A stretch of 9,653 nt of DNA from an uncultured bacterium (GCA_948888345.1 CAQTPN010000017.1:1-9653); one strand, 5' to 3'; positions 1-6,746 are shown, counted from the stretch's first letter. Notes: a model not told the origin generated them from the sequence alone. Program-made: numbers and translations.

Positions 1-1269
1 ATCAATTTCAGGGTCTAAAAGACCTGTCGGGCGGATAATTTGTTCTACAATTTGAGATGATTCCTGTTTTTCAAAATCAGCAGGGGTGGCGGAAATAAAT
101 ACTTTTTGATTAATTTTTCCCCAGAATTCATCAAAAGTCAAAGGCCTGTTATCCTTTGCACAGGGCAGTCTGAAGCCGTAATCTACGAGCACTTCTTTTC
201 TTGATTTGTCCCCGAAGTACATCCCCCGAAGCTGCGGCAGCGTTACGTGAGATTCATCTACGACAACAAGAAAATCCTCTTGAAAATAATCAAGAAGTGT
301 TGCGGGAGGAGTTCCGGGAAGCCTTTTTTCAAGGATGCGGGAGTAATTTTCAATCCCCGAACAGTATCCCATCTCTTTTATCATTTCAATGTCGTAATTT
401 ACGCGCTGCTCCAGTCTTTGTGCCTCTACAAGCTTATTTTCCGCATAAAGTTCATTTAAGCGCGCCCTTAATTCGCGGCGAATTTGTTCAATTGAACCTT
501 CCATATCATCATCATCTGCAAGATAGTGTACTGCAGGATATATCACGGTTTCAGGTACATTTTCCAAAACTTCGCCTGTTACAGGGTCAATTCGTGAAAT
601 TTTTTCAATCTCATCACCAAAAAAGTAAATGCGCGTTATTACTTTTTCATAACTTGGCATAATTTCAACAATATCGCCCCTTGCGCGGAAAGTTGCCCTT
701 TTTAATTCTACATCGTTTCTTTCATATCTTACGAGTACTAAATGTTCTAAAAGTGCCTGTCTGTCTATTTCTTCACCAACAGATACGTTTAATGCTCCTT
801 TAAAATAATTTTCAGGCAGCCCTAAGCCATAAATACAACTGACAGAAGCTACTACAATTACATCGTTACGCTCATAAAGGCTTCTTGTTGTATTATGCCG
901 CAAACGGTCAATTTCATCATTAATTGAGGCTGTTTTTTCAATATAAGTATCTGTGCGCGGAATATACGCTTCCGGCTGGTAATAATCATAATAGCTGATA
1001 AAATATTCAACGGCATTATTTGGGAAAAGTTCTTTAAATTCATTATAAAGCTGAGCTGCAAGAGTTTTATTATGCGCAATAATAAGGGTTGGCTTCTGCA
1101 CCTTTTCAATCACATTTGCAATTGTAAAAGTTTTCCCTGAACCTGTAACGCCAAGCAGGGTCTGGCTTGCCATCCCGTCTTCAATGCCTTTGGAAAGTGC
1201 TTCAATTGCTTTTGGCTGGTCCCCCTGCGGTTTATAATCAGATTCTATTTTAAACTGCCTTTTTATCAT
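1..1269 (-). CDS. uvrB: UvrABC excinuclease subunit B (N-terminal 423 codons, cut by the window edge)
   Basis: UvrB is the damage-verifying helicase of nucleotide excision repair. It is loaded on DNA by UvrA, opens the helix around the lesion and recruits UvrC for incision, all in the cytoplasm. Visible from the N-terminus are the family opening with [15 protein letters not shown] (residues 11-25), Walker A GVTGSGKT (40-47), the [15 protein letters not shown] stretch of the DNA-clamping beta-hairpin region (about 93-130), the Walker B-like DESH box (338-341), the helicase motif FISATP (391-396) and [13 protein letters not shown] (410-422). The family is about 660-680 residues, so the second half of the C-terminal helicase domain and the UvrC-binding UVR motif lie beyond position 1. 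The ATG at 1269 matches the family start; an in-frame TAG lies four codons upstream. No Shine-Dalgarno precedes it (see the promoter entry). No obvious LexA operator is seen. Identification is essentially certain. Confidence 0.97.
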   Translation of the reverse strand, partial: MIKRQFKIESDYKPQGDQPKAIEALSKGIEDGMASQTLLGVTGSGKTFTIANVIEKVQKPTLIIAHNKTLAAQLYNEFKELFPNNAVEYFISYYDYYQPEAYIPRTDTYIEKTASINDEIDRLRHNTTRSLYERNDVIVVASVSCIYGLGLPENYFKGALNVSVGEEIDRQALLEHLVLVRYERNDVELKRATFRARGDIVEIMPSYEKVITRIYFFGDEIEKISRIDPVTGEVLENVPETVIYPAVHYLADDDDMEGSIEQIRRELRARLNELYAENKLVEAQRLEQRVNYDIEMIKEMGYCSGIENYSRILEKRLPGTPPATLLDYFQEDFLVVVDESHVTLPQLRGMYFGDKSRKEVLVDYGFRLPCAKDNRPLTFDEFWGKINQKVFISATPADFEKQESSQIVEQIIRPTGLLDPEID

Positions 1270-1275
1270 AACAAC

Positions 1276-1303
1276 ATTCTACCATGGGAATTTAAGCTTC
1301 CAA
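1276..1303 (-). promoter_or_regulatory. Candidate uvrB promoter, possibly giving a leaderless mRNA
   Basis: On the minus strand TTGGAA (1298-1303) lies 16 bp from TAGAAT (1276-1281). The -10 box is extended by TG one base upstream (TGGTAGAAT). Only GTTGTT separates the -10 box from the ATG at 1269, so the usual start point, 6-8 bases after the -10 box, would coincide with the start codon. No purine-rich ribosome site exists in the preceding bases, which fits a leaderless message. The boxes are read by eye and have not been tested. Confidence 0.5.
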
Positions 1304-1344
1304 ATGATTTTAGGTGTGATTTTTGCTATAGATAAATATCAGGG

Positions 1345-2730
1345 CTAATCTTCGGTTATATAGCTTTTTTCTAAATTGCCTTCTTCATTGAAATATTCTT
1401 CTTTTATTATTTTGTTGTCGATATATTCATAACGCGCTCTAAGGGTTTCATTTTTATCAAAGTACACTTCTTCGGTTCTATTTCTATGGCGGATTGAAAT
1501 TTTTCCAATCGTGCCTTCATTGTCCTTATGCATTATTGAAACAAATTTGTCACCATAGAAATTTTGTTCAATATTTGTATATTCTACGCCATAATATCCT
1601 ATGCCTAAATCCGCGCAATCAAAGCTGCAGTGTTTTGAACCGGGAAAGTCCCCTTCTTCATAATTGTGACTTGCTATATTTTTTGATTCATTTGCATCCG
1701 ATAAGTCACAGTATGTTATACTGTCAAAGGTGTCTACAAATGTTTCTTTTGGCAGGATAATATTTTCTTCTGAATTCCAGGGGTTTGTGATAGCCACTGT
1801 CGTGTCGCCAACCAATTTAACTGCGTATGCATGCGGGCCTGCTAATTCAATGTTTTCGCCCCATATATCGGTGACTTCATTATTAGAATTCAAAGCTGCA
1901 GTCATTACAAAATCTCTATTGTAATTATATTGAAATGTATTAAGTGCAGAATTAATCTCCTCTTTGTCTTTAACTACATTGCCAAGTTTGCCTGTAAGAA
2001 AATATATACACTCCGTAGATTTTCCATTGTTAATAGAAAGGCTGCCATGTTCTGAAGACTGAATGAATGTACCATCATGTACTGTGCGAGCATATATGCT
2101 ATTGATTGCCACTTCTCCTGAAGCAATTTTATCACGTGCTTTAGCCATAGCCAGTTCAAATATTATCATATCGTCATCTCCTGTTGAATAATATTCACAC
2201 TCTTTTGCGGCTCGCAATTCAACATCGGAAACGCTTACTTTCATTTGAACACCCGGAAGGGATACAATTGTTTCATCAGTCCGGTAATCAAGAGCGTTTT
2301 TAATTATATCTTTACCTTCTTCGGTATAGCTCAGGGCATTAATGCCGGATAAAAGCCAGCAGTCGCCCGATTTATTTTGCTGTGTGTTTTCAATTTCTCC
2401 ATTTTTTCGCAGAACGCTATATTTTCTTTTTTGAAAGGATTCCATTAGTTCATCATGGTTAACATATGAGGCTGCCGGCATTTTGCAGTCAGTAAAACTA
2501 CTTGTATCATTAATATCTGGAGTATTTTTGGAATTTGAAACTGCACCTGTAACGGCAGCCGGTTTTAATGTTTCATCAAAAGCAGTATCCAGGGCACATA
2601 ATGTATCTTCATATTCAACAGAATTATTTTTGCCGGAACAGGTTAGTGTATTATTTTCCCCTTTGACATCAAAAACGGGTTTATTATCAATTTGCAAACC
2701 GGATGAAGCGCAAGTATTAGATATAATCAT
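1345..2730 (-). CDS. Calpain-like cysteine protease (peptidase family C2), 461 aa
   Basis: A calpain-type papain-fold protease would cleave protein substrates by a Cys/His/Asn triad; the target is unknown. Numbering from the chosen ATG, the active-site segment is QNKSGDCWLLSGINAL with oxyanion Gln118 and nucleophile Cys124, matching the calpain pattern QGxLGDCWxL. The general base is His300 in GPHAYAVK and the third residue is Asn316 in TNPWN, matching calpain HAYSV and NPWG. A segment FELAMAKARDK (191-201) resembles the calpain ALxEKAYAK helix. The first about 90 residues are Ser/Asn/Asp-rich and likely disordered. After the protease domain come about 110 residues ending in a Tyr/Glu/Asn-rich stretch (419-457) with a YFNEEGN-like motif, resembling short beta-hairpin repeats. 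There is no signal peptide or membrane helix. I chose the ATG at 2730, with GAGGA 11 bases upstream, over a TTG at 2820 that has no ribosome site. Eukaryote-like calcium-binding PEF domains are absent. Family assignment is good; the role is open. Confidence 0.85.
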   Translation of the reverse strand: MIISNTCASSGLQIDNKPVFDVKGENNTLTCSGKNNSVEYEDTLCALDTAFDETLKPAAVTGAVSNSKNTPDINDTSSFTDCKMPAASYVNHDELMESFQKRKYSVLRKNGEIENTQQNKSGDCWLLSGINALSYTEEGKDIIKNALDYRTDETIVSLPGVQMKVSVSDVELRAAKECEYYSTGDDDMIIFELAMAKARDKIASGEVAINSIYARTVHDGTFIQSSEHGSLSINNGKSTECIYFLTGKLGNVVKDKEEINSALNTFQYNYNRDFVMTAALNSNNEVTDIWGENIELAGPHAYAVKLVGDTTVAITNPWNSEENIILPKETFVDTFDSITYCDLSDANESKNIASHNYEEGDFPGSKHCSFDCADLGIGYYGVEYTNIEQNFYGDKFVSIMHKDNEGTIGKISIRHRNRTEEVYFDKNETLRARYEYIDNKIIKEEYFNEEGNLEKSYITED

Positions 2731-2741
2731 TAGAAGCCAAT

Positions 2742-2746
2742 TCCTC
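2742..2746 (-). promoter_or_regulatory. Ribosome binding site deciding the calpain-like gene start
   Basis: GAGGA on the minus strand ends 11 bases before the ATG at 2730. The spacing is a little long, but no other in-frame start between 2820 and 2392 has a purine-rich site. The 30 codons upstream (2731-2820) are AT-rich non-coding leader rather than protein. Confidence 0.5.
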
Positions 2747-2800
2747 TTATTTATTCCTCTATGTATTAGAAAAGTATATCTATAATATATAATTGCTATA

Positions 2801-2820
2801 TTGTTAAAAAAAGTTAACAA
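2801..2820. repeat. Perfect 7-bp inverted repeat upstream of the calpain-like gene
   Basis: TTGTTAA (2801-2807) and TTAACAA (2814-2820) are perfect inverted copies around a 6-base A-rich centre. The repeat lies in the promoter-proximal spacer of the calpain-like gene and just beyond the terminator of the prepilin gene. It has the size of a dimeric-repressor operator, but no binding protein can be named. Confidence 0.4.
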
Positions 2821-2839
2821 AAAATGCTGTTACATAAAT

Positions 2840-2878
2840 AAAAAAAGGGTATTGAAAGGTTACAAATTATCAATACCC
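2840..2878 (-). terminator. Intrinsic terminator of the prepilin-like gene
   Basis: Read on the minus strand, GGGTATTG (2878-2871) pairs perfectly with CAATACCC (2854-2847) over 8 bp with a 16-base loop, followed at once by seven T residues (2846-2840). It begins 23 bases past the stop codon of the glycine-rich prepilin gene and separates it from the calpain-like gene, which therefore needs its own promoter. Confidence 0.88.
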
Positions 2879-2901
2879 AAAATAAGTTGTTTATCGTAAA
2901 T

Positions 2902-5900
2902 TTACTCATACCATTCAAGGATTATCTTGCCATTTGCACCTGTTCCTCCTTTGTTCTGGTTGCTTGTAATATTTCCTGCAGATGCTGAATTCACCTGTCC
3001 TACATCTCTTAATGCCGCTCCGCCTCCGCCTGATGCATATCCTTGCGCATTTTTTCCGTTTGCATTATCACCTGTATCCGAAACACCGCCTGTGCCCCCT
3101 GTTCCTTTAATTTCTTTCTTTGTTTCCGTTCTGTTATCTCCATCTTTTGTAATAACAGTCATTGTATATCCTGCAAAGTCTGCGCCTTTACCGCCTGAAA
3201 GGGTATTTGTACCGCCTCCTGCCGTTCCTTTTATACACTTTTTGTTGTTTAAATAATTTACGGAACCAAAATGGCAGATATTTGATATTGCTCCTCCTGC
3301 ACCGTTTACAAGAGAATTATTATGAGCGGTATCAATACTTACACTTGCACCTGCACCTCCGCCTCCTGCTTTAACATCGCCAAAGATTGTTGCTCCTCCT
3401 TTTGCAGCCTGTGTTAAAACATTATTTGAAACATAAGCCCCACTCCCGCCTTTTCCTATTCTGAATTTTATTACCTGATTGCTCTTTACGGGGATACTGT
3501 ATGTAAATACATTTCCGCTTGCACCCCCGCCTCCTGCACCGAGTTCTGCTAATTTATACGAATTTGCTGCTGTATCCCAGTATTTATTCCAGCTTATTCT
3601 TGCATAACCTCCTGAACCGCTTCCGCCGTTTGCAAATGACCATCCGCCTCCTCCTCCGCAGCCATAACCTGTTGCATTGCCTCCTGCAGGAGAAGTTTTT
3701 GTACCGCCCTTGCCTCCTTCGCAGGAGATTTCACCGTTGAAAAGACTTACTCTGCCGCCGTTTCCGCCTTCTGTTTGAGGATTAAATGTTTTATCACCCC
3801 ATTTTGATTGATTTTCTGCGTATGTTTCTGAATTACCGCCTGCCGTTCTGCCGCAGCCATTGGAAAAACCGGGTACAATCAAACTTGTCATAGAATTAGA
3901 ATTAATAAGTCCGTTTGAAACCCAGCCCAAATTACCGCAAAGACCGTAATTTGAATTTCTTATTGTTCCGTTTGAGCATCCGCCGATTGCACTGTAACGA
4001 CCGCTGTCATTGGTTCTTAACAATTTTGTTGATGTGTTTCTTGCAATATAGCTTTCCTGCCCGTAGCCATTGATATCTCCATCTCCCTTCGGGGTAATAA
4101 TTGTTTTGGTGCTTGTATCTAAATACCCTGCTGTGCCGCCGTTACCACCTTTTCCTATATGGACTGTTAATGTTTCGCCCGAATTTACTTTTACAGGCTG
4201 GATGGGTACAATTGCTCCTCCGCCTCCGCCAGAGCCTCCGGGGCCATAATCAATATATCTTAACCTTATGGCACCGGATTTTCCCTGTGTACCGGAGCTT
4301 GCACCTTTATTTCCTGATATGTAAGTACCGCCATTTCCTCCATTACAATAGCTGTTTCCAAAAATTGTACTCAATATTCCACCGTTTGTTCCGTTTCCGT
4401 TAATTCCACCGCTTCCGCCTTTGCCATTATTTGAATTTAAACCCCCGCCTGCTCCTCCGCCGGCACCACCTCCGCCACCGCCACCTGATACACTATTTGC
4501 CTTACATGCTCCGCTTGCCTCATTTGAACGCTGCTTGCTGCTGCCTCCGCCTCCGCCAGGTGCATTTAAATATATGCCGGAGCCAACAACAATTTGAGAG
4601 GCCGCTCCGCCTCCGCCTGCTGAGCCGTCATAACAGTTCATCCAGTGTGATACTGCACCATTTCCACCTGCAGGCGAGCCCCCGCTTCCTCCGCTTGTAC
4701 TAAAACTTGCTTTTCCTCCGCTCGGGTTCATTGCAATGTTTTCTAAATTTAACCCTGTACCTCCGGTTCCTCCTTTGGTGGTCGATGTTTCCAGACTGCC
4801 ATTGGCACCGCTTGAATTAGTGTTACTCCAGCTGCTATGAGGTGAGGCCCCTCCGCCGTATGCCAGTTGCATTATGTCTGCTGATGCTGAGTAAGAATTG
4901 TAGCTGGAATGCCCTCCACCATCACCGCCTCCGCCGATATAATATGTAAATTTATCTGCATTTGCGAAAGTTACAGGCTGATTAAGTATGTATCCTCCGC
5001 TGCCACCGCCATATGCAGAGCCTTCTATCGGCGAACCCGTTGAACCTCCGCCTCCGCCTCCGCCGCAGGCAGTTGCCAGAAAATATTTTCCGCGAGCTGC
5101 TTCAGGAATTGTCCATGTTCCCTTGCCTGTTGTTTCTACGGTTACTTTATCATTAGCGGATGCAGTCATATTACCATTGCCATATGTTACAAAGGTTTGT
5201 GTTTTTTCAATCTGACCGCCAGCACCTCCGCCTCCGCCTCCTGAAACAAGTGTAGCTTCTATATTTCCAACCATAGCAGGAACCTGAAATGAATGAGTTT
5301 GTGCTGTAGTGTATTCCGTGTAACCTGCAGTTGGAGCTATTCCCCCTCCTCCGCCTGCACCTATAACTGTAACATTTATATATCCGTTATATCCGCCTTT
5401 TACTTCATATTCTCCTTCACAATAAGTGCTTCCGTCTGAATCTACTTTAATATCAGAACATTCCTCTGAACCGTATTCAATTTCTTTTGTAAACTGAACA
5501 GCTCCTGCAGAACTCATGTTTCCCTGCACTACCACATTTTCATTCATTCTCCTTGTCATAACGGGAGCTAATGCTGCTAAAAGCAATGATGCAACGAGCA
5601 AGGCCATAAGCATTTCTACTAGGGAGAAGGCTCTATTAGATGCTGAAACTGCAAAGGGAGCCGCAGAGCTGCGGCGATGCGTGCGAGCCTGTACACAGGG
5701 TGAAGGTTCAGCATGACGGGATTGATGTGAAAAGGCTGGTGTCATTGCGAGGGAGCGGAATGATTGTAATCCACTTTTGTCATTGCGAGGGAGGTATTTA
5801 CCGACCGCGGCAATCCAGTTTTCATACTCTCTTCTGGATTGCTTCGCTTCGCTCGCAATGACAGAGGAGGGGCTCGCAATGACAGAGGAGAAATCCCTAA

Positions 5901-6234
5901 TGACAGATGAAAATTTCATAATAGCAGATAATGGATGCAAAATAGCTGATTGCTTAAGAATTGTATGTTTTTGCAGTTTAATAAGGTCGTCATGCTGAAC
6001 TTGTTTCAGCATCTGTTTGACTTTGCTTTTATTCTTTGAATTGCGGTTTGATAGACCCTGAAACAAGTTCAGGGTGACGGATTTTAATGATTCAGAGGCA
6101 GCAGAATTCAATAATTCTAAGGCAGCAGAATTAAATGATTCCAAGGCGGCTGAATTTACAGTGAGGTGCGCAGCTTTCAGATTTGAAAACTGCTTCAAAC
6201 GGGCAAATTTTGCCCTTGAACAACTTTTCTTCAT
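2902..6234 (-). CDS. Glycine-rich type IV prepilin-like protein with an expanded repeat-built leader, 1110 aa
   Basis: The protein carries a prepilin-peptidase site, NRA|FSLVE, with the conserved Glu at mature position 5 (codons around 5628). A single hydrophobic helix of about 20 residues follows, then TRRMNEN, as in class IV pilins and pseudopilins. It should therefore be inserted in the inner membrane, cleaved and N-methylated, and assembled or displayed by a type IV pilus/type II secretion-like machine. The rest of the mature chain, about 900 residues, is mostly runs of Gly (up to seven) with Ser, Asn and Thr, punctuated by short beta-strand motifs: YYIGGGG, LTVHIGKGG, IKFRIGKGG, AIRLRYI, ARISWNKYW and a terminal KIILEWYE. 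These delimit roughly three tandem modules. Typical pilins are 130-200 residues, so this one is exceptionally long. The leader is about 200 residues and built from repeats, where 6-30 residues is usual. The start is the ATG at 6234; a TTG three codons earlier lies right on the only GGGAAA. An ATG at 5745 would still leave a 39-residue leader but has no ribosome site. Function (adhesin or fibre) is inferred. Confidence 0.85.
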   Translation of the reverse strand: MKKSCSRAKFARLKQFSNLKAAHLTVNSAALESFNSAALELLNSAASESLKSVTLNLFQGLSNRNSKNKSKVKQMLKQVQHDDLIKLQKHTILKQSAILHPLSAIMKFSSVIRDFSSVIASPSSVIASEAKQSRREYENWIAAVGKYLPRNDKSGLQSFRSLAMTPAFSHQSRHAEPSPCVQARTHRRSSAAPFAVSASNRAFSLVEMLMALLVASLLLAALAPVMTRRMNENVVVQGNMSSAGAVQFTKEIEYGSEECSDIKVDSDGSTYCEGEYEVKGGYNGYINVTVIGAGGGGGIAPTAGYTEYTTAQTHSFQVPAMVGNIEATLVSGGGGGGAGGQIEKTQTFVTYGNGNMTASANDKVTVETTGKGTWTIPEAARGKYFLATACGGGGGGGSTGSPIEGSAYGGGSGGYILNQPVTFANADKFTYYIGGGGDGGGHSSYNSYSASADIMQLAYGGGASPHSSWSNTNSSGANGSLETSTTKGGTGGTGLNLENIAMNPSGGKASFSTSGGSGGSPAGGNGAVSHWMNCYDGSAGGGGAASQIVVGSGIYLNAPGGGGGSSKQRSNEASGACKANSVSGGGGGGGAGGGAGGGLNSNNGKGGSGGINGNGTNGGILSTIFGNSYCNGGNGGTYISGNKGASSGTQGKSGAIRLRYIDYGPGGSGGGGGAIVPIQPVKVNSGETLTVHIGKGGNGGTAGYLDTSTKTIITPKGDGDINGYGQESYIARNTSTKLLRTNDSGRYSAIGGCSNGTIRNSNYGLCGNLGWVSNGLINSNSMTSLIVPGFSNGCGRTAGGNSETYAENQSKWGDKTFNPQTEGGNGGRVSLFNGEISCEGGKGGTKTSPAGGNATGYGCGGGGGWSFANGGSGSGGYARISWNKYWDTAANSYKLAELGAGGGGASGNVFTYSIPVKSNQVIKFRIGKGGSGAYVSNNVLTQAAKGGATIFGDVKAGGGGAGASVSIDTAHNNSLVNGAGGAISNICHFGSVNYLNNKKCIKGTAGGGTNTLSGGKGADFAGYTMTVITKDGDNRTETKKEIKGTGGTGGVSDTGDNANGKNAQGYASGGGGAALRDVGQVNSASAGNITSNQNKGGTGANGKIILEWYE
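5660..5717. repeat. Palindromic element C inside the prepilin leader
   Basis: This stretch holds GCCGCAG/CTGCGGC (5660-5666 and 5669-5675, a perfect 7-bp inverted repeat) and CCTGT/ACAGG (5688-5692 and 5695-5699). It ends in GTTCAGCATGAC (5706-5717). That terminal 12-mer is the exact reverse complement of the left end of element B (5989-6000), so both elements share a terminus. It is locally GC-richer than its surroundings. In the minus frame it reads as RHAEPSPCVQARTHRRSSAA, immediately before the prepilin processing site. Confidence 0.7.
5741..5778. repeat. Partial copy of palindromic element A
   Basis: GTCATTGCGAGGGAG recurs here, identical to the start of the full element at 5779. It is followed by a degenerate TGTAATCC box corresponding to GGCAATCC in the full copy. 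The right half is missing, so it looks like a truncated or nested insertion. Confidence 0.65.
5779..5862. repeat. Palindromic dispersed element A, 84 bp, in frame
   Basis: GTCATTGCGAG (5779-5789) and CTCGCAATGAC (5852-5862) are perfect 11-bp terminal inverted repeats. A second inverted pair, CAATCCAG (5811-5818) and CTGGATTG (5834-5841), lies inside. The length is exactly 28 codons, and the minus-strand frame stays open through it (VIASEAKQSRRE and onward). Repeats with this GTCATTGCGAG...CAATCCAG signature are widespread in bacterial genomes and are usually intergenic. Here the element lies inside an open reading frame. Confidence 0.8.
5851..5913. repeat. Three tandem copies of a 21-bp unit (7 codons)
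   Basis: GCTCGCAATGACAGAGGAG repeats at 5851 and 5872, with a diverged third copy (CCCTAATGACAGATGA) at 5893, all at exactly 21-bp spacing. The unit is the right end of element A duplicated in tandem. In the minus frame it encodes SSVIASE, SSVIASP and SSVIRDF, so the copy number could change without breaking the frame. Confidence 0.8.
5989..6078. repeat. Palindromic dispersed element B, 90 bp, in frame
   Basis: The ends are GTCATGCTGAAC (5989-6000) and GTTCAGGGTGAC (6067-6078). Each end is itself a hairpin: ATGCTGAA/TTCAGCAT (5992-5999, 6005-6012) and ACCCTGAA/TTCAGGGT (6055-6062, 6068-6075). The two ends are inverted copies that differ only where both halves of the small stem change together (TGC with GCA versus CCC with GGG), so pairing is kept. 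The element is 30 codons long, is open in the minus frame (LNLFQGLS...MLKQVQHDD) and sits in the prepilin leader. Confidence 0.8.
6086..6157. repeat. Three tandem copies of a 24-bp unit (8 codons)
   Basis: Units start at 6086, 6110 and 6134 with the consensus AATGATTCnAAGGCAGCAGAATTn, no gaps, and a few substitutions per copy. In the minus frame they encode NSAALESF, NSAALELL and NSAASESL, an Ala/Ser/Leu octapeptide that could form a short helix in the prepilin leader. Confidence 0.85.
6194..6220. repeat. Hairpin just inside the prepilin coding start
   Basis: GGGCAAA (6201-6207) and TTTGCCC (6209-6215) form a perfect inverted repeat around one base. It is extended by TTCAA (6194-6198) and TTGAA (6216-6220) with a 2-base bulge. 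It covers codons 5-14 of the prepilin mRNA, a place where stable structure commonly reduces initiation. It may also be a remnant palindromic element. Confidence 0.55.
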
Positions 6235-6303
6235 AATAAACAATTTCCCAAAATTCTATTTAATACAACAACTTTTCATATAAAAATAGATGTAATTAAT
6301 TGT

Positions 6304-6332
6304 ATTCTATATTCATTAGATAGAATTGTCAA
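6304..6332 (-). promoter_or_regulatory. Sigma-70-type promoter for the prepilin-like gene
   Basis: On the minus strand a perfect TTGACA (6332-6327) is separated by exactly 17 bp from TAGAAT (6309-6304). Transcription would start near 6297, giving a leader of about 60 bases before the ATG at 6234. It is the strongest promoter match in the window and diverges from the XRE gene. Confidence 0.75.
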
Positions 6333-6370
6333 ATAAAAATATATTTTACAGGAATATGTTTCATTTTGGA

Positions 6371-6408
6371 TATAATCGCTAAAATCTAATAATGGAGCCT
6401 AAAAGGGG
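6371..6408 (+). promoter_or_regulatory. -10 box and ribosome binding site of the XRE regulator gene
   Basis: TATAAT (6371-6376) is a perfect -10 box. The best upstream hexamer, TTTACA (6345-6350), is 20 bp away, too far for a standard promoter, so an activator or a weak -35 is likely. AAAAGGGG (6401-6408) ends 5 bases before the ATG at 6414 and fixes that start. Confidence 0.6.
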
Positions 6409-6413
6409 TATTT

Positions 6414-6746
6414 ATGACAACTGTTGTTAATGTAAAAAAAATGCTGGGATTAAGAATAAAAGAGCTTCGAAAATTTAGAAAAATGACCCAAGAACAGCTT
6501 GCAGAGCGGATTAATATTGAGCCGAACAATGTTTCAAAAATTGAAATCGGTAAAAATTACCCATCACCCGAAAATCTTGCAAAAATCGCTATAGCATTGA
6601 ATATTGAGATACATGAGCTTTTTATGTTTGATAATAATCCAAAACCTATCGAAGAGATTAAAACTTTTTTGATAAATGAAGTACAGCAGGATGATGCGCT
6701 TGCCCGTGTGCTTTTCAAGTTCTATCAGGCTGTAAGGCAGCCATAG
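6414..6746 (+). CDS. XRE-family helix-turn-helix transcriptional regulator, 110 aa
   Basis: A Cro/C1-type DNA-binding domain occupies residues about 12-70. LGLRIKELRKFRKMTQEQLA forms helices 1-2, NIEPNNVSKIEIGKNYPSPE contains the recognition helix and following turn, and NLAKIAIALNIEIHELF closes the fold. A short tail (71-110) with KTFLINEVQQDDALARVLFKFYQAV is predicted helical and could mediate dimerisation. The length and absence of a ligand domain indicate a small one-domain regulator, as in phage-type repressors or stand-alone housekeeping regulators. It is the only plus-strand gene, diverges from the prepilin-like gene across about 170 bp, and converges with nadE across 43 bp in which I see no terminator hairpin. 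Autoregulation or control of the prepilin promoter is plausible from position only. There is no toxin or phage gene beside it. Confidence 0.92.
   Translation: MTTVVNVKKMLGLRIKELRKFRKMTQEQLAERINIEPNNVSKIEIGKNYPSPENLAKIAIALNIEIHELFMFDNNPKPIEEIKTFLINEVQQDDALARVLFKFYQAVRQP

Noticed and set aside
201..1109. Small reading frames on either strand within uvrB
   Set aside because: They overlap a securely identified uvrB frame in other frames and lack family motifs or ribosome sites.
2731..2820. Extended start of the calpain-like protein at a TTG with a hydrophobic N-terminus that might look like a signal peptide
   Set aside because: There is no ribosome site before 2820, the sequence is AT-rich promoter-like DNA with an inverted repeat, and a better-supported ATG lies at 2730.
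2927..5215. Several plus-strand reading frames rich in Pro, Leu and Arg opposite the glycine-rich gene
   Set aside because: They are the antisense of GGN-rich codons (CCN and shifted frames), have no ribosome sites, and mirror the Gly runs. They are shadows of the prepilin gene.
5741..6157. Possible CRISPR array from the clustered repeats
   Set aside because: The repeats are of different families and lengths, some are directly adjacent with no spacer, and no unit of 24-40 bp recurs with unique spacers. No cas genes are near.
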